The position numbers and the translations under genes were made by a program. From JADHLJ01 sp038116915 (lineage in GTDB: Bacteria > Pseudomonadota > Alphaproteobacteria > Thalassobaculales > Thalassobaculaceae), in the NCBI GenBank assembly GCA_038116915.1, contig JAYOEU010000012.1, positions 1 to 44,814 on the forward strand: a stretch of DNA of 44,814 nt. The letters run 5' to 3'. Positions 19,359 through 27,269 of this stretch are shown here, one piece after another (position 1 is the stretch's first letter; every line of letters starts with the position of its first letter). Under the pieces are notes generated by a model that did not search any database, was not told the origin of the DNA, and saw only the letters and a program-made list of their open reading frames with translations.

Positions 19359-20462
19359 TCATTGCTCAATTCGGCGTGAGACCCTGTTCCCAGGATGCCG
19401 TTCAACCTGTCCCGCGAGTTCGGCCTCCAATAGAATGGTGATGACGATGGACGGGGACAATTGGCATTCGCGGATGAATTCGTCAACCGGAACAGCGCTC
19501 GGGCCGAGCAATTCGAGGACCGCGTCCCGCTGTTTTCCGGTTACCTCGACCGGGGTGAATCCGGTTGAAGGCGCCTGGAAATCACCACCCGCGGGTTCCT
19601 CGATCCGGGTTTCGCGCAGCGCCGAAATCACATCCTCGGCGGTTTCCGCCCAATTCGCGCCATCGCGCAGGAGTTGGTTGGTTCCGGCGGCGCGTGGATC
19701 CAGGGGCGAACCCGGCACGGCGAAAACCTCGCGCCCCTGTTCGAGGGCGCAGCGCGCGGTGATGAGCGAACCGGAATTCCGCGATGCCTCGATCACCACC
19801 AGGCCGAGCGACAGGCCCGCGATAATCCGGTTGCGCGATGGAAAATGCCGCGCCTGAGGCGTGGTGCCGATCCGCATCTCGCCGATGATCAGACCCTCCG
19901 CCGCGATTTGTGCGTAGAGTTCGGCGTTTTCCGGCGGATAGACCGCATCGACGCCGCCCGCGACGACGGCGATGGTCCCGGTTGCAAGCGAGCCCTCGTG
20001 GGCGGCCGTGTCGATCCCGCGCGCCAGACCCGAGACGACGATGTGCCCGGCGGCGCCGATTTCGTGGGCGATGGTGCGGGTGAAGGCGCGCGCGTTGGCG
20101 GATGCATTGCGGGCGCCGACGATGCCGACGGTCGGGCCTTTAATGAGGTGAGGGTTGCCGATGGCGGAAAATACCGGCGGCGCGTCCTCGACCGCAGCGA
20201 GCTGCTTGGGATAGGCGTCGTCGCCGACGATTACCAGTTCCGCGCCGGCCCGGGCGTTATCCTCGATCTCCAAAATCGCCGCATCACGCGGACAAACCTT
20301 GAGAGCCCGTCCCCGGCCGCCCCGCCGCGCGAGGCCGGGCAGCGCATCCAGCGCCGCCGACGCGCTCCCGAAGCGTTCCATCAGATGCCGAAAGGTGATC
20401 GGCCCGACATTTTCCGTCCGGATCAGCCGCAGCCGATCCATCCGTTCGCGTTCCGCCGTCAT
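19359..20462 (-). CDS. dprA: DNA-processing protein DprA (Smf)
   Basis: A 367-residue DprA protein, which binds incoming single-stranded DNA and loads RecA during natural transformation. An N-terminal helical domain (about 1-75) leads to the Rossmann core with GIVGARNASANARAFT and SGLARGIDTAAHEGSL. The conserved SRNSGSLITARCALEQGREV and VPGSPLDPRAAGTNQLL follow, and a C-terminal winged-helix domain comes last. The ATG at 20462 has GGGAAG about 8 bases before it. The frame stays open upstream into a repeat region but without family similarity, so the shorter start is used. It lies directly before topA, a common arrangement in alphaproteobacteria. Confidence 0.95.
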   Translation of the reverse strand: MTAERERMDRLRLIRTENVGPITFRHLMERFGSASAALDALPGLARRGGRGRALKVCPRDAAILEIEDNARAGAELVIVGDDAYPKQLAAVEDAPPVFSAIGNPHLIKGPTVGIVGARNASANARAFTRTIAHEIGAAGHIVVSGLARGIDTAAHEGSLATGTIAVVAGGVDAVYPPENAELYAQIAAEGLIIGEMRIGTTPQARHFPSRNRIIAGLSLGLVVIEASRNSGSLITARCALEQGREVFAVPGSPLDPRAAGTNQLLRDGANWAETAEDVISALRETRIEEPAGGDFQAPSTGFTPVEVTGKQRDAVLELLGPSAVPVDEFIRECQLSPSIVITILLEAELAGQVERHPGNRVSRRIEQ

Positions 20463-20635
20463 ATCCGTCTTCCCAATCCGTTTGCCGGCGGTGCCGCGCC
20501 GGCTCTCAATCGGGTTATGGACAGTCGAGGGCGGTTTTTCCCCGAACGGGTTGTCGGATGCGCGGAATGAGCCAGGTGTCAGAAGCCCCGGCGATCGCTT
20601 GGGCAAGGAAAAGGGAGAGGTGAGTCGGCTCCTTT

Positions 20636-20803
20636 GCCGGCCTGGCGCAAGGCAGGATCTTGAACAGGTCTCCAAGTCCGGTTTGATTCCTTTTGCTCGG
20701 ACCACCCGAGGGTCATGGAACCAAGCGGCGCCGGCGGGGCATGGCCCTGCCTTGCGCCAGGGCGACGGTTGAGTGTGGGGCTGCCTGGCGCCAGGGTGAC
20801 GCG
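20636..20803. repeat. REP-like inverted pair plus a third unit, class A
   Basis: CCTGGCGCAAGGCAGG at 20641-20656 has an exact inverted copy, CCTGCCTTGCGCCAGG, at 20746-20761, followed by the family flank GCGACGGTT. A shorter related unit (GCCTGGCGCCAGGGTGACG) sits at 20783-20801. Bases 20463-20635 between dprA and the repeat have no recognisable gene. Confidence 0.75.
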
Positions 20804-20828
20804 TGAGGGTTGGGCTGGCGAGTGCCCG

Positions 20829-21629
20829 TTACCGGCCTTGGAAGTTCGGAACCCGGCGTTCGGCGGTGGCGCGGATGCCTTCCTTGAAGTCTTCGGTCTG
20901 GCGCAGCTGGTTTTGCACGATCAGTTCGTGATCGGTCGCCTTGCGCACCCGGTCGGCAAGACCCTGGCGCATGGTGGCGCGGGTCTCGATCACGCCCAGC
21001 GGAGAGTTTTCGGCGATCTCGGCGGCAAGCGCCTGCGCGGCGCCCCGCACTTCATCCAGGGGAACCAGCATGTCGGCAAGTCCCCATGCATAGGCTTCCT
21101 CGCCCCTGATGCGGCGGCTGGTATAGAACATCAGATTGGCACGCTGCTGGCCGATCAGCGCCGGCAAGGTGTGGGTAAGGCCGAAGCCGGGATGAAAGCC
21201 GAGCCGGGTGAAGTTGGCGGCGAACCGCGCCTCGGGAGCCGCGACCCGGAAATCGGGCACCAGGCAGAGGCCGAGCCCGCCGCCGATCGCCGCGCCCTGA
21301 ACCGCACCGACGATCGGGGTTTTGGTCGAGAACAGCCGCACGGCCTCGACATAAAGATGATTGGCCGGCTTGCCGTCGCTGCCGACCTTCTGCTCGCTGT
21401 TGCTGGTGCCGTCGGACTGGAAATTGGCGCCGGCGCAGAAGGACTTGCCCTCGGCGCACAGCACGGCGGCCCGCAGGTTACTGTCGGCGTCGATGGCTTC
21501 CATCGCGGAGGCGATCTGCTGGATCAGGGAATAATCGAAGAAATTGTGCGGCGGGCGCTGGATTTCGATGGTGGCCACATGGCCGTCGACGGTTACGCCA
21601 ATGTCGGTGAACTCGGGGAAGCGGGCCAT
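20829..21629 (-). CDS. Enoyl-CoA hydratase/isomerase (crotonase) family protein
   Basis: A 266-residue crotonase-fold enzyme, acting on acyl-CoA thioesters. Both oxyanion-hole segments are present (GKSFCAGANF at 61-70 and GAAIGGGLGL at 112-121). Aligning by these motifs, the two glutamates that hydratases use to add water are replaced: GGGCE is GGGLG (G120), and the PE of QPEILLG is NF (F140). Simple enoyl-CoA hydration is therefore unlikely, and an isomerase, lyase or other crotonase reaction is more probable (inference). It is followed on the same strand by acyl-CoA synthetase and two acyl-CoA dehydrogenase genes in divergent order of function, suggesting one degradation pathway. Confidence 0.88.
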   Translation of the reverse strand: MARFPEFTDIGVTVDGHVATIEIQRPPHNFFDYSLIQQIASAMEAIDADSNLRAAVLCAEGKSFCAGANFQSDGTSNSEQKVGSDGKPANHLYVEAVRLFSTKTPIVGAVQGAAIGGGLGLCLVPDFRVAAPEARFAANFTRLGFHPGFGLTHTLPALIGQQRANLMFYTSRRIRGEEAYAWGLADMLVPLDEVRGAAQALAAEIAENSPLGVIETRATMRQGLADRVRKATDHELIVQNQLRQTEDFKEGIRATAERRVPNFQGR

Positions 21630-21673
21630 GTGCGGTCTCCTGGGTTGTCGCTTTGAAGCCGTTTGATTGTGAT

Positions 21674-23809
21674 TTAGGTCGAGGGATGACGGATGATCAA
21701 GGCATCGACGATCGAGAGGCCCTCGCCGGGACGATGCAGCAGGACCGGATTGAGGTCGATTTCCGCGATCCGGTCGGCGGCGGCCAGCGCGAAGGCGGAC
21801 AGCTTTTCCATCAGATCAAGCAAGGCATCGATATCGAAGCTGCCGCGGTTCAGGACCGCCGCGCCGCGTAGTCTCGCCAAAAGCGCGGCCGCATCGTCGC
21901 GGGACAGCGGTGCCGGGGCGAAGGCGACATCGCCGGACGCCTCGACGGCGGTGCCGCCGAAGCCGGCCATCAGCATCGGCCCGAAGCCGGACTGATTGCT
22001 GACGCCGAGGATCATCTCCAGGCCCGGCTTCGCCATGGGTTGCACAAGCGTGCCGAGAATGGCCGCGCCGGGACTGCTTTTCGCGATCCGGTCCCGGATC
22101 TCGCCGAAGGCCCGCCGCGCCGCCGCGCCGCCCGAAATATTCAGGGCGACGCCGCCGGCCGCCGATTTGTGCGAGATGTCCGGTGACTGAATCTTGAGCG
22201 CGACCGGACCGGCCGCCTTTTCCGCCGCCGCCGCCGCCTCTTCGGGAGATTGGACGAGAGTGCCCGCGGCCGCGTCCATGCCGGCTGCCGCCAGGAGACG
22301 CATGGCGTCATATTCGGCGAGGGTCGCGCCGGCGCTTGCAAGAATGTCGCTTGCCTGTTTTGACAGCGGCTTCACTTTCGCTGTCGCCGGACGTTTCAGA
22401 ACCGCGTCGCGCTTGGCTCGGTAGGTGTTCATCGCGGCCAGGGCGCGCGTGCAGTTCCGCATATTGGTGAACAGCGGCAGCCCGGCCTTGGCGAGCAGCG
22501 TGACCACGTCGGGATGGGGGAGCGTGTAGCTCCACATCAGGACGGGTTTCGCCGTATCGCGCCCGAGGGCCTGAAGCGCGTCGGGTTCGCGTTGCAGGGT
22601 CGCCGGATTGCGGGCCGAGGTGATGGCGATCACCGCATCGATACGCTCGGACGCGGTGATCATGGAACTGACCCGCGCATAGCCGAGGGTGCGGATCACC
22701 CCGGCGGTTCCGTCGACCGGGTTTTGCGAGGTGCCGTAGCTGGGCAGATGCTGGTCTATGGTCGCGCGGGTCCCGGGGTCGAGCATCGGCACCTCGAGCC
22801 CGACCGCCGCGCAGGCATCGGCGAGCCAGCCGCCGGCGCCGCCGGACCCGGTAAAGATGCCGACCCGGTTGCCCGCCGGCAGCCGGCCGGCGTAGTTGGA
22901 GAAGGCGCCGGCGATATCCACCATCTCCTCGGTGTCGTTGCCCTCGATCACGCCATAACGTTCGAAGACCGCCTTGTAAGCCTCATAGGAGCCGGCGAGG
23001 GAGGCGGTATGGGAGGCGGCGGCGCGCTTGCCGGCCTCGGAGCGGCCGATCTTGGCGACGATCATCGGTTTGCCCGCCCGCAAGGCCTTTTCGGCGACCA
23101 TGGCGAGCTTGGCCGGGGTCTTGACGTCTTCCATGAACATCAGGAAGACGTCGGCCTCGTCGGCGGTGATCAGGTGATCGACCACGTCGAGACTTTCAAG
23201 ACACGCTTCGTTCCCGGTCGTCACCACGTGGCTGAACCGCATTCCCTTGGTCCGGGCCCGGTCATAGAAGGCGAAACCCATGCCGCCGCTCTGGGCGACC
23301 ACGGCGATCCGTCCGGCGGTGGACCACGGCGGCATCAGTTCCATGTTCTCGCCCTCGACCGCCGGGCTGAAGGTGGCGCAGAGCCTGGTCGACATATTGG
23401 CGAAGCCCTCGGAATTTGGCCCCGCGATCAGCATGCCTGTGCGGGATTGGATCTCCAGCACCTTGTCCTGAAGCGTGCCGCCGCCGGCCGAGGTGTCCTC
23501 GGCAAAGCCGGAGGCGAGAATCAGTGCCGCCTTGACGCCGGCGGCGGCGCAGTCCTCAAGCGCCGCCGGGATATGGGCGGCTGGAATGATCAGGATCGCC
23601 AGTTCCGGCGGTGTCGGGGTCTCGGCGACGGACTGGTAGGCCTTGAGCCCGAAAACCTCGTCCTGGGAGCGGCTGATCGGATAGATCGGGATATCAACCC
23701 TGTGGCATCCCATGACCGCCATGATCCGGCCGCGCAGGCTGTGCGCATCGTTGGATGCGCCGACGACCGCCACGGATGACGGCGTGAGAAGGCTGGAAAG
23801 ATCCGGCAT
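21674..23809 (-). CDS. Acetate--CoA ligase family protein (ADP-forming type acyl-CoA synthetase)
   Basis: A 711-residue fused acyl-CoA synthetase. An N-terminal CoA-binding domain (VAVVGASN at 13-20) is followed by the succinyl-CoA-ligase-like domains with the phospho-carrier histidine H267 in the SHTASLAG motif. A C-terminal ATP-grasp domain starts at about 495 (ILASAGATLAEYDAMRLLAA). In this family ATP, an acid and CoA give acyl-CoA with ADP and phosphate; the acid is not predictable from sequence. Nine bases separate it from the upstream acyl-CoA dehydrogenase gene and 44 from the crotonase, so it is part of the same minus-strand operon. It would activate, or recover energy from, the pathway's acid. 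Confidence 0.9.
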   Translation of the reverse strand: MPDLSSLLTPSSVAVVGASNDAHSLRGRIMAVMGCHRVDIPIYPISRSQDEVFGLKAYQSVAETPTPPELAILIIPAAHIPAALEDCAAAGVKAALILASGFAEDTSAGGGTLQDKVLEIQSRTGMLIAGPNSEGFANMSTRLCATFSPAVEGENMELMPPWSTAGRIAVVAQSGGMGFAFYDRARTKGMRFSHVVTTGNEACLESLDVVDHLITADEADVFLMFMEDVKTPAKLAMVAEKALRAGKPMIVAKIGRSEAGKRAAASHTASLAGSYEAYKAVFERYGVIEGNDTEEMVDIAGAFSNYAGRLPAGNRVGIFTGSGGAGGWLADACAAVGLEVPMLDPGTRATIDQHLPSYGTSQNPVDGTAGVIRTLGYARVSSMITASERIDAVIAITSARNPATLQREPDALQALGRDTAKPVLMWSYTLPHPDVVTLLAKAGLPLFTNMRNCTRALAAMNTYRAKRDAVLKRPATAKVKPLSKQASDILASAGATLAEYDAMRLLAAAGMDAAAGTLVQSPEEAAAAAEKAAGPVALKIQSPDISHKSAAGGVALNISGGAAARRAFGEIRDRIAKSSPGAAILGTLVQPMAKPGLEMILGVSNQSGFGPMLMAGFGGTAVEASGDVAFAPAPLSRDDAAALLARLRGAAVLNRGSFDIDALLDLMEKLSAFALAAADRIAEIDLNPVLLHRPGEGLSIVDALIIRHPST

Positions 23810-23818
23810 GGACGTGCC

Positions 23819-24979
23819 TCAGCGCAGTCCGAGGCCGCGGGCGATGATGCCGCGAAGAACCTCGGTCGTGCCGCCCTGGATGGTCAGTTTCGGGGCGATC
23901 GTGGTGGCGTATTGCAGCAACTCGTCAAAAGTCGCCCGGTTGCCGGGCTCGGCGTCCACGAAGGCCGCGAGGGAGCGCGCCTTGTCGGGCAGGGTCTGCT
24001 CCCAGATGGTGCCCACATCCTTGACGATGGAGCCCTCCAGGACCGGCTCCTTGCCGGCCTGCAGCATGCCGTTTACCGAAACCGACATGCGCCGGAGGGT
24101 GTGAACCTGGGCCACCAGTCGGCCGATCCCCTCGGCGGCACGGGGATCCGGGCTGTTGCCGAGTACCCGCACCAGTTCGGTCAACACGTAATAGGTCTCA
24201 AGGAACCGTTCAGGCCCGCTGCGCTCATAGGCAAGCTCGCTGGTCGCCTGTTTCCAGGCCCCGTCGAGCTCGCCGAGGATATGGTCCTCCGGGATGAACA
24301 GATCCTCGAAGACAACCTCGTTGAACTCATGCTTGTGCGCCATGTTGCGCACGGGATTGATGGTGATGCCCGACTGTTTCAGACGCACGAGGAACTGCGT
24401 CAGGCCGTGGCGCCGGTTTTCCTTGGTCGGCGGCGAGGTGCGGAACAGCCCGATCATGAAATCCGATTGATGGGCGTTCGATGTCCAGAGCTTGGTGCCG
24501 TTGATCAGGTAGCCGCCATCGGTCGCTGTCGCCCGAGTGCTGGCGGCGAACAGATCGGAGCCGGAATTCGGCTCGCTCATGCCGATGCAGAACGTGCATT
24601 CGCCTCTGGTGATCGCGGGCAGAACCTCCTGCTTGATATGTTCCGGCGCGTATTTCAACAACACCGGTCCGCTCTGCCGGTCGGCGGTGAAATGGGCCGC
24701 GGTGGGGGCGCAGGCGACCCGGAACTCCTCGGTCGCGACATAGCGTTCGAGAAAGCTGCGTTCGCGGCCGCCGTATTGCTTTGGCCAGGTCATGCCGATC
24801 CATCCCTTGGCGCCGACGCGCTTGCTGAACTCCCGGTCGAAGCCGCTGGAAAGGATCGTCGTACGCGGATCGAAACCGCCGTTCGCGATCTCCTCGGCTA
24901 GGAAGGCGCGAACCTCGATCCGCAATTCCTCGGCTTCGGGGGGCAGGCGGATCGGATCGAAATGGATGGCTTGCGACAT
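23819..24979 (-). CDS. Acyl-CoA dehydrogenase, large-subunit type
   Basis: A 386-residue FAD enzyme of the acyl-CoA dehydrogenase family. Visible features are the FCIGMSEPNSGSDLFA FAD/substrate segment at about 130-145, the GYLINGTKLWTSNAH strand and the C-terminal IQGGTTEVLRGIIARGLG. The YEGT-type catalytic glutamate of medium-chain enzymes is replaced here by GGT, so the base is more likely the glutamate in YERSGPERF at about 253-262. That pattern is known in enzymes that handle bulky or branched CoA esters. It is 24 bases from a second, shorter dehydrogenase. Together they look like the two chains of a heteromeric dehydrogenase (inference). Confidence 0.9.
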   Translation of the reverse strand: MSQAIHFDPIRLPPEAEELRIEVRAFLAEEIANGGFDPRTTILSSGFDREFSKRVGAKGWIGMTWPKQYGGRERSFLERYVATEEFRVACAPTAAHFTADRQSGPVLLKYAPEHIKQEVLPAITRGECTFCIGMSEPNSGSDLFAASTRATATDGGYLINGTKLWTSNAHQSDFMIGLFRTSPPTKENRRHGLTQFLVRLKQSGITINPVRNMAHKHEFNEVVFEDLFIPEDHILGELDGAWKQATSELAYERSGPERFLETYYVLTELVRVLGNSPDPRAAEGIGRLVAQVHTLRRMSVSVNGMLQAGKEPVLEGSIVKDVGTIWEQTLPDKARSLAAFVDAEPGNRATFDELLQYATTIAPKLTIQGGTTEVLRGIIARGLGLR

Positions 24980-25003
24980 GGGCGGGTTCCGTTGCGAAAT
25001 GAC

Positions 25004-26068
25004 CTAGCGCGAGGCGAGAAGCGGCCAAAGCTCGTCGGCGCCGCCCTCGGCGACGAATTCGCCGAGTTGAACCGCCCACTCGCTCTCATTGCCGAAATCG
25101 TCCCGCCAGGCCCAGAGACGCTGGGTAAAGCGATGCAGGATATGTTCCTCGGTAAAGCCGATGGCGCCGTGCACCTGATGCGCGATCGCGGCCCCTTCGC
25201 CGGCGGCTTCTCCGGCCCGGATCTTGGCCGCCGCCGCCTCGAAGAAGGCCGCGTCGCCGAGACCGTCCAAGGTTGCGATGGTGTCCGCTGTCGAGCTTGC
25301 GGCCGCCACCGCCGCCGCGGTTTCCCCGGCGAGGCGCGCGAGGTTGTGCTGAACCGCCTGGAACTTGGCGATCGGCTTCTCGAACGCCACCCGTTCCTGG
25401 GCATAGGCGGTGGCCATGGCGAGGATTTCCTGCAAACCGCCGCCGATCTGCGAGGCACGCAGCGCCGCCCCCATGACCGCCAAGCAGTTCGCGCCCAAAT
25501 TGCCGGGCAGTTCGGCCATCGCGATGGGAACCACCCCGTCGAATGTCACAGCGTCGCGGCCGTCGCCGGACAGGCCCGGTGCGGCTCGGATCGCGCAGTC
25601 CTTCGCGGCGACCAGCGCGACATGGAGCGTGCGGTCCTGCTCCGTCAAGACCGCCAGATGCTGGACGGTGCCCGCAAAGGGAATGCCGAGAGCGCGGCCC
25701 GAAAGCCTGCCGTCCTTGCCGAGGGTGATCCGATCTCTCGGCCGGCTCGGCGCGGCGCTCATCGTGCCATCCGGACAGTCGAGACCGGCGGCGGCGAGCA
25801 GCCAGCCGGCGAGCAGCGTTTCGCCCAGCGGAACCGGTACCGCAAAGCGCCCGGAGACCGCGGCGATTGCAAAACCATCGGCAAGACTTGCGCCAGCGCC
25901 GCCGCGTTCCTCCGGCACCCAGGCGAGGGTCAGTCCGGACTCCTCCAGGGCCCGCCAGAGGGTTGGTTTCCAGCCGTCGTCCTTGGCGGCGTTGACGGTC
26001 TGGGGATCGCAGAGATCCTGCAAAATTCGAGTTGTCGCATCAATCAACAGGGTATCGGCTTCGGACAT
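25004..26068 (-). CDS. Acyl-CoA dehydrogenase, short partner-type
   Basis: A 354-residue acyl-CoA dehydrogenase family member. The ATG at 26068 (MSEADTLLIDATTRILQD) is preferred to an upstream start at 26176, which would add 36 residues of unrelated composition. The N-terminal helical domain, a divergent middle domain without the usual SEP-x-x-GSD motif, and the C-terminal IHGAIGFTEEHILHRF segment are visible. The C-terminus lacks the EGT glutamate, and the FAD-binding middle domain is degenerate. It resembles the non-catalytic or half-site chain of alpha2beta2 dehydrogenases such as those of steroid side-chain degradation. It is the first gene of the minus-strand operon that continues with the larger dehydrogenase, synthetase and crotonase. 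Confidence 0.85.
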   Translation of the reverse strand: MSEADTLLIDATTRILQDLCDPQTVNAAKDDGWKPTLWRALEESGLTLAWVPEERGGAGASLADGFAIAAVSGRFAVPVPLGETLLAGWLLAAAGLDCPDGTMSAAPSRPRDRITLGKDGRLSGRALGIPFAGTVQHLAVLTEQDRTLHVALVAAKDCAIRAAPGLSGDGRDAVTFDGVVPIAMAELPGNLGANCLAVMGAALRASQIGGGLQEILAMATAYAQERVAFEKPIAKFQAVQHNLARLAGETAAAVAAASSTADTIATLDGLGDAAFFEAAAAKIRAGEAAGEGAAIAHQVHGAIGFTEEHILHRFTQRLWAWRDDFGNESEWAVQLGEFVAEGGADELWPLLASR

Positions 26069-26201
26069 CGCGCGGGCTTTCTGCTGCTTGTCGCGGGAAC
26101 AATACCGCCGCCTCTCTGCAAGGGCGATCACGTCGGCGATAAGCGGGGGGCATTCTCCGATTACAGCTCGTCTCATTCCATCACGCCGGACTCCTCTTCA
26201 T

Positions 26202-26349
26202 CGAATCCCTAGTGAAAACCAGGGCCCATGCCGCAGGGGGAACATCGTGACCGTCGGCTGAGGATTTTGGCTGGCCGGTGGAAACGCTTCACCGTCACCT
26301 CCGTCCGAAGTGATGGCGGAACAGGCCCTGGCTTTCGCCAGGGATTCGG
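26202..26349. repeat. REP-like inverted pair, class B
   Basis: CGAATCCCTAGTGAAAACCA(GGGCCCATGCCGC) at 26202-26234 matches the complement of the unit ending at 26349 (GCGGAACAGGCCCTGGCTTT(CGCCAGGGATTCG)). The left copy is slightly decayed (CTAG for CTGGC). It lies in the divergent gap between the dehydrogenase operon and the hydratase gene; the rest of that gap has no gene. Confidence 0.7.
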
Positions 26350-26474
26350 GTTGAGCGTGACGATGATGCGTTCCAAGTGCTGGATTATTGTATCATCACG
26401 CGGCAAACCTCCGTCGCACCGCCGAGAGTCCGCAATCCTGCTATTCAAGCACGATAAGACACAAGGAGCCTGTG

Positions 26475-27254
26475 ATGACCGCCTTCACCGATCGTCTTGC
26501 GATCGCCAGACTTGAGGGGACGACCGTCAGCCCGAGCGAGGCCGAGGGGCCGTCCGACGCGGCGGCGGCTTATGCGATGCAGGCCGAGGTTTTCGCGCAT
26601 CTTGGCCCCAGGTCCAACGCCTGGAAGGTCGGCTCCACCTCGCCCCAAAGCCAGGCCAAGCTCGGTACCACGGAGCCCGGATCGGCCCGGGTCCCGGCCC
26701 GGTTCTCTTTCACATCCGGCGCGCCGGTGCCGGTCTTCGCCGCCCATGATCTTTGGGTCGAGGGAGAGTTCGCGTTGCGCCTCGGCAAGGATCTGCCGCC
26801 GCGCGGCCCCGCCTATTCGCGCGCGGAGGTCGAAGCGGCCATCGACGGCGTGGCGCCGGCGCTGGAGATCGTCGGCTCCCGCCTTGCCGAGGGGATCGCC
26901 AAGGGCGGCCGGTTCCGCGTGACCGCCGATGGGGGCGCGAATGTATCGCTGACCACCGGCGCGGTGATCGGCGATTGGCGGCGCTTCGATCTGCCGGCGC
27001 ATCAGGTGCGGCTTTCGATCAACGGCGAGGAAGCGGCGGTGGGAATAGGGGAGCGGGCGCTCGGCGATCCGGTGAACGTGATGCTCTGGCTGGCCAATCA
27101 CCTGCGCGGCTCGGAGGGATTGAAGGCCGGCGAGATCGTCTCCACGGGCACCTGTACCGGCTTGATCCGAGTCAGGCCGGGAGACCTGTTGCGCGCCGAT
27201 TTCGGCGAGATCGGCATCGTTGAAGTGCCGCTGACGGATGCGCGCGGCGCGTGA
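26475..27254 (+). CDS. 2-keto-4-pentenoate hydratase / fumarylacetoacetate hydrolase-family protein
   Basis: A 259-residue protein from the ATG at 26475, which has AGGAG 6 bases upstream. An upstream in-frame ATG at 26388 is rejected. It matches the 2-oxopent-4-enoate hydratase / decarboxylase family: a conserved N-terminal YAMQAEV helix, the WKVGSTSP substrate loop, the metal-ligand segment WVEGEFALRLGKDLP (glutamates spaced E-x-E), APALEIVGSRL, and the late STGTCTGLIRVRPGD. These enzymes add water to 2-keto-4-pentenoates in the lower part of aromatic meta-cleavage pathways. No ring-cleavage dioxygenase or aldolase is in the window, so its partner enzymes would lie elsewhere. It is convergent with the next gene (15-base gap). 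Confidence 0.85.
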   Translation: MTAFTDRLAIARLEGTTVSPSEAEGPSDAAAAYAMQAEVFAHLGPRSNAWKVGSTSPQSQAKLGTTEPGSARVPARFSFTSGAPVPVFAAHDLWVEGEFALRLGKDLPPRGPAYSRAEVEAAIDGVAPALEIVGSRLAEGIAKGGRFRVTADGGANVSLTTGAVIGDWRRFDLPAHQVRLSINGEEAAVGIGERALGDPVNVMLWLANHLRGSEGLKAGEIVSTGTCTGLIRVRPGDLLRADFGEIGIVEVPLTDARGA

Positions 27255-27269
27255 CCGGACGCCTCGCCT

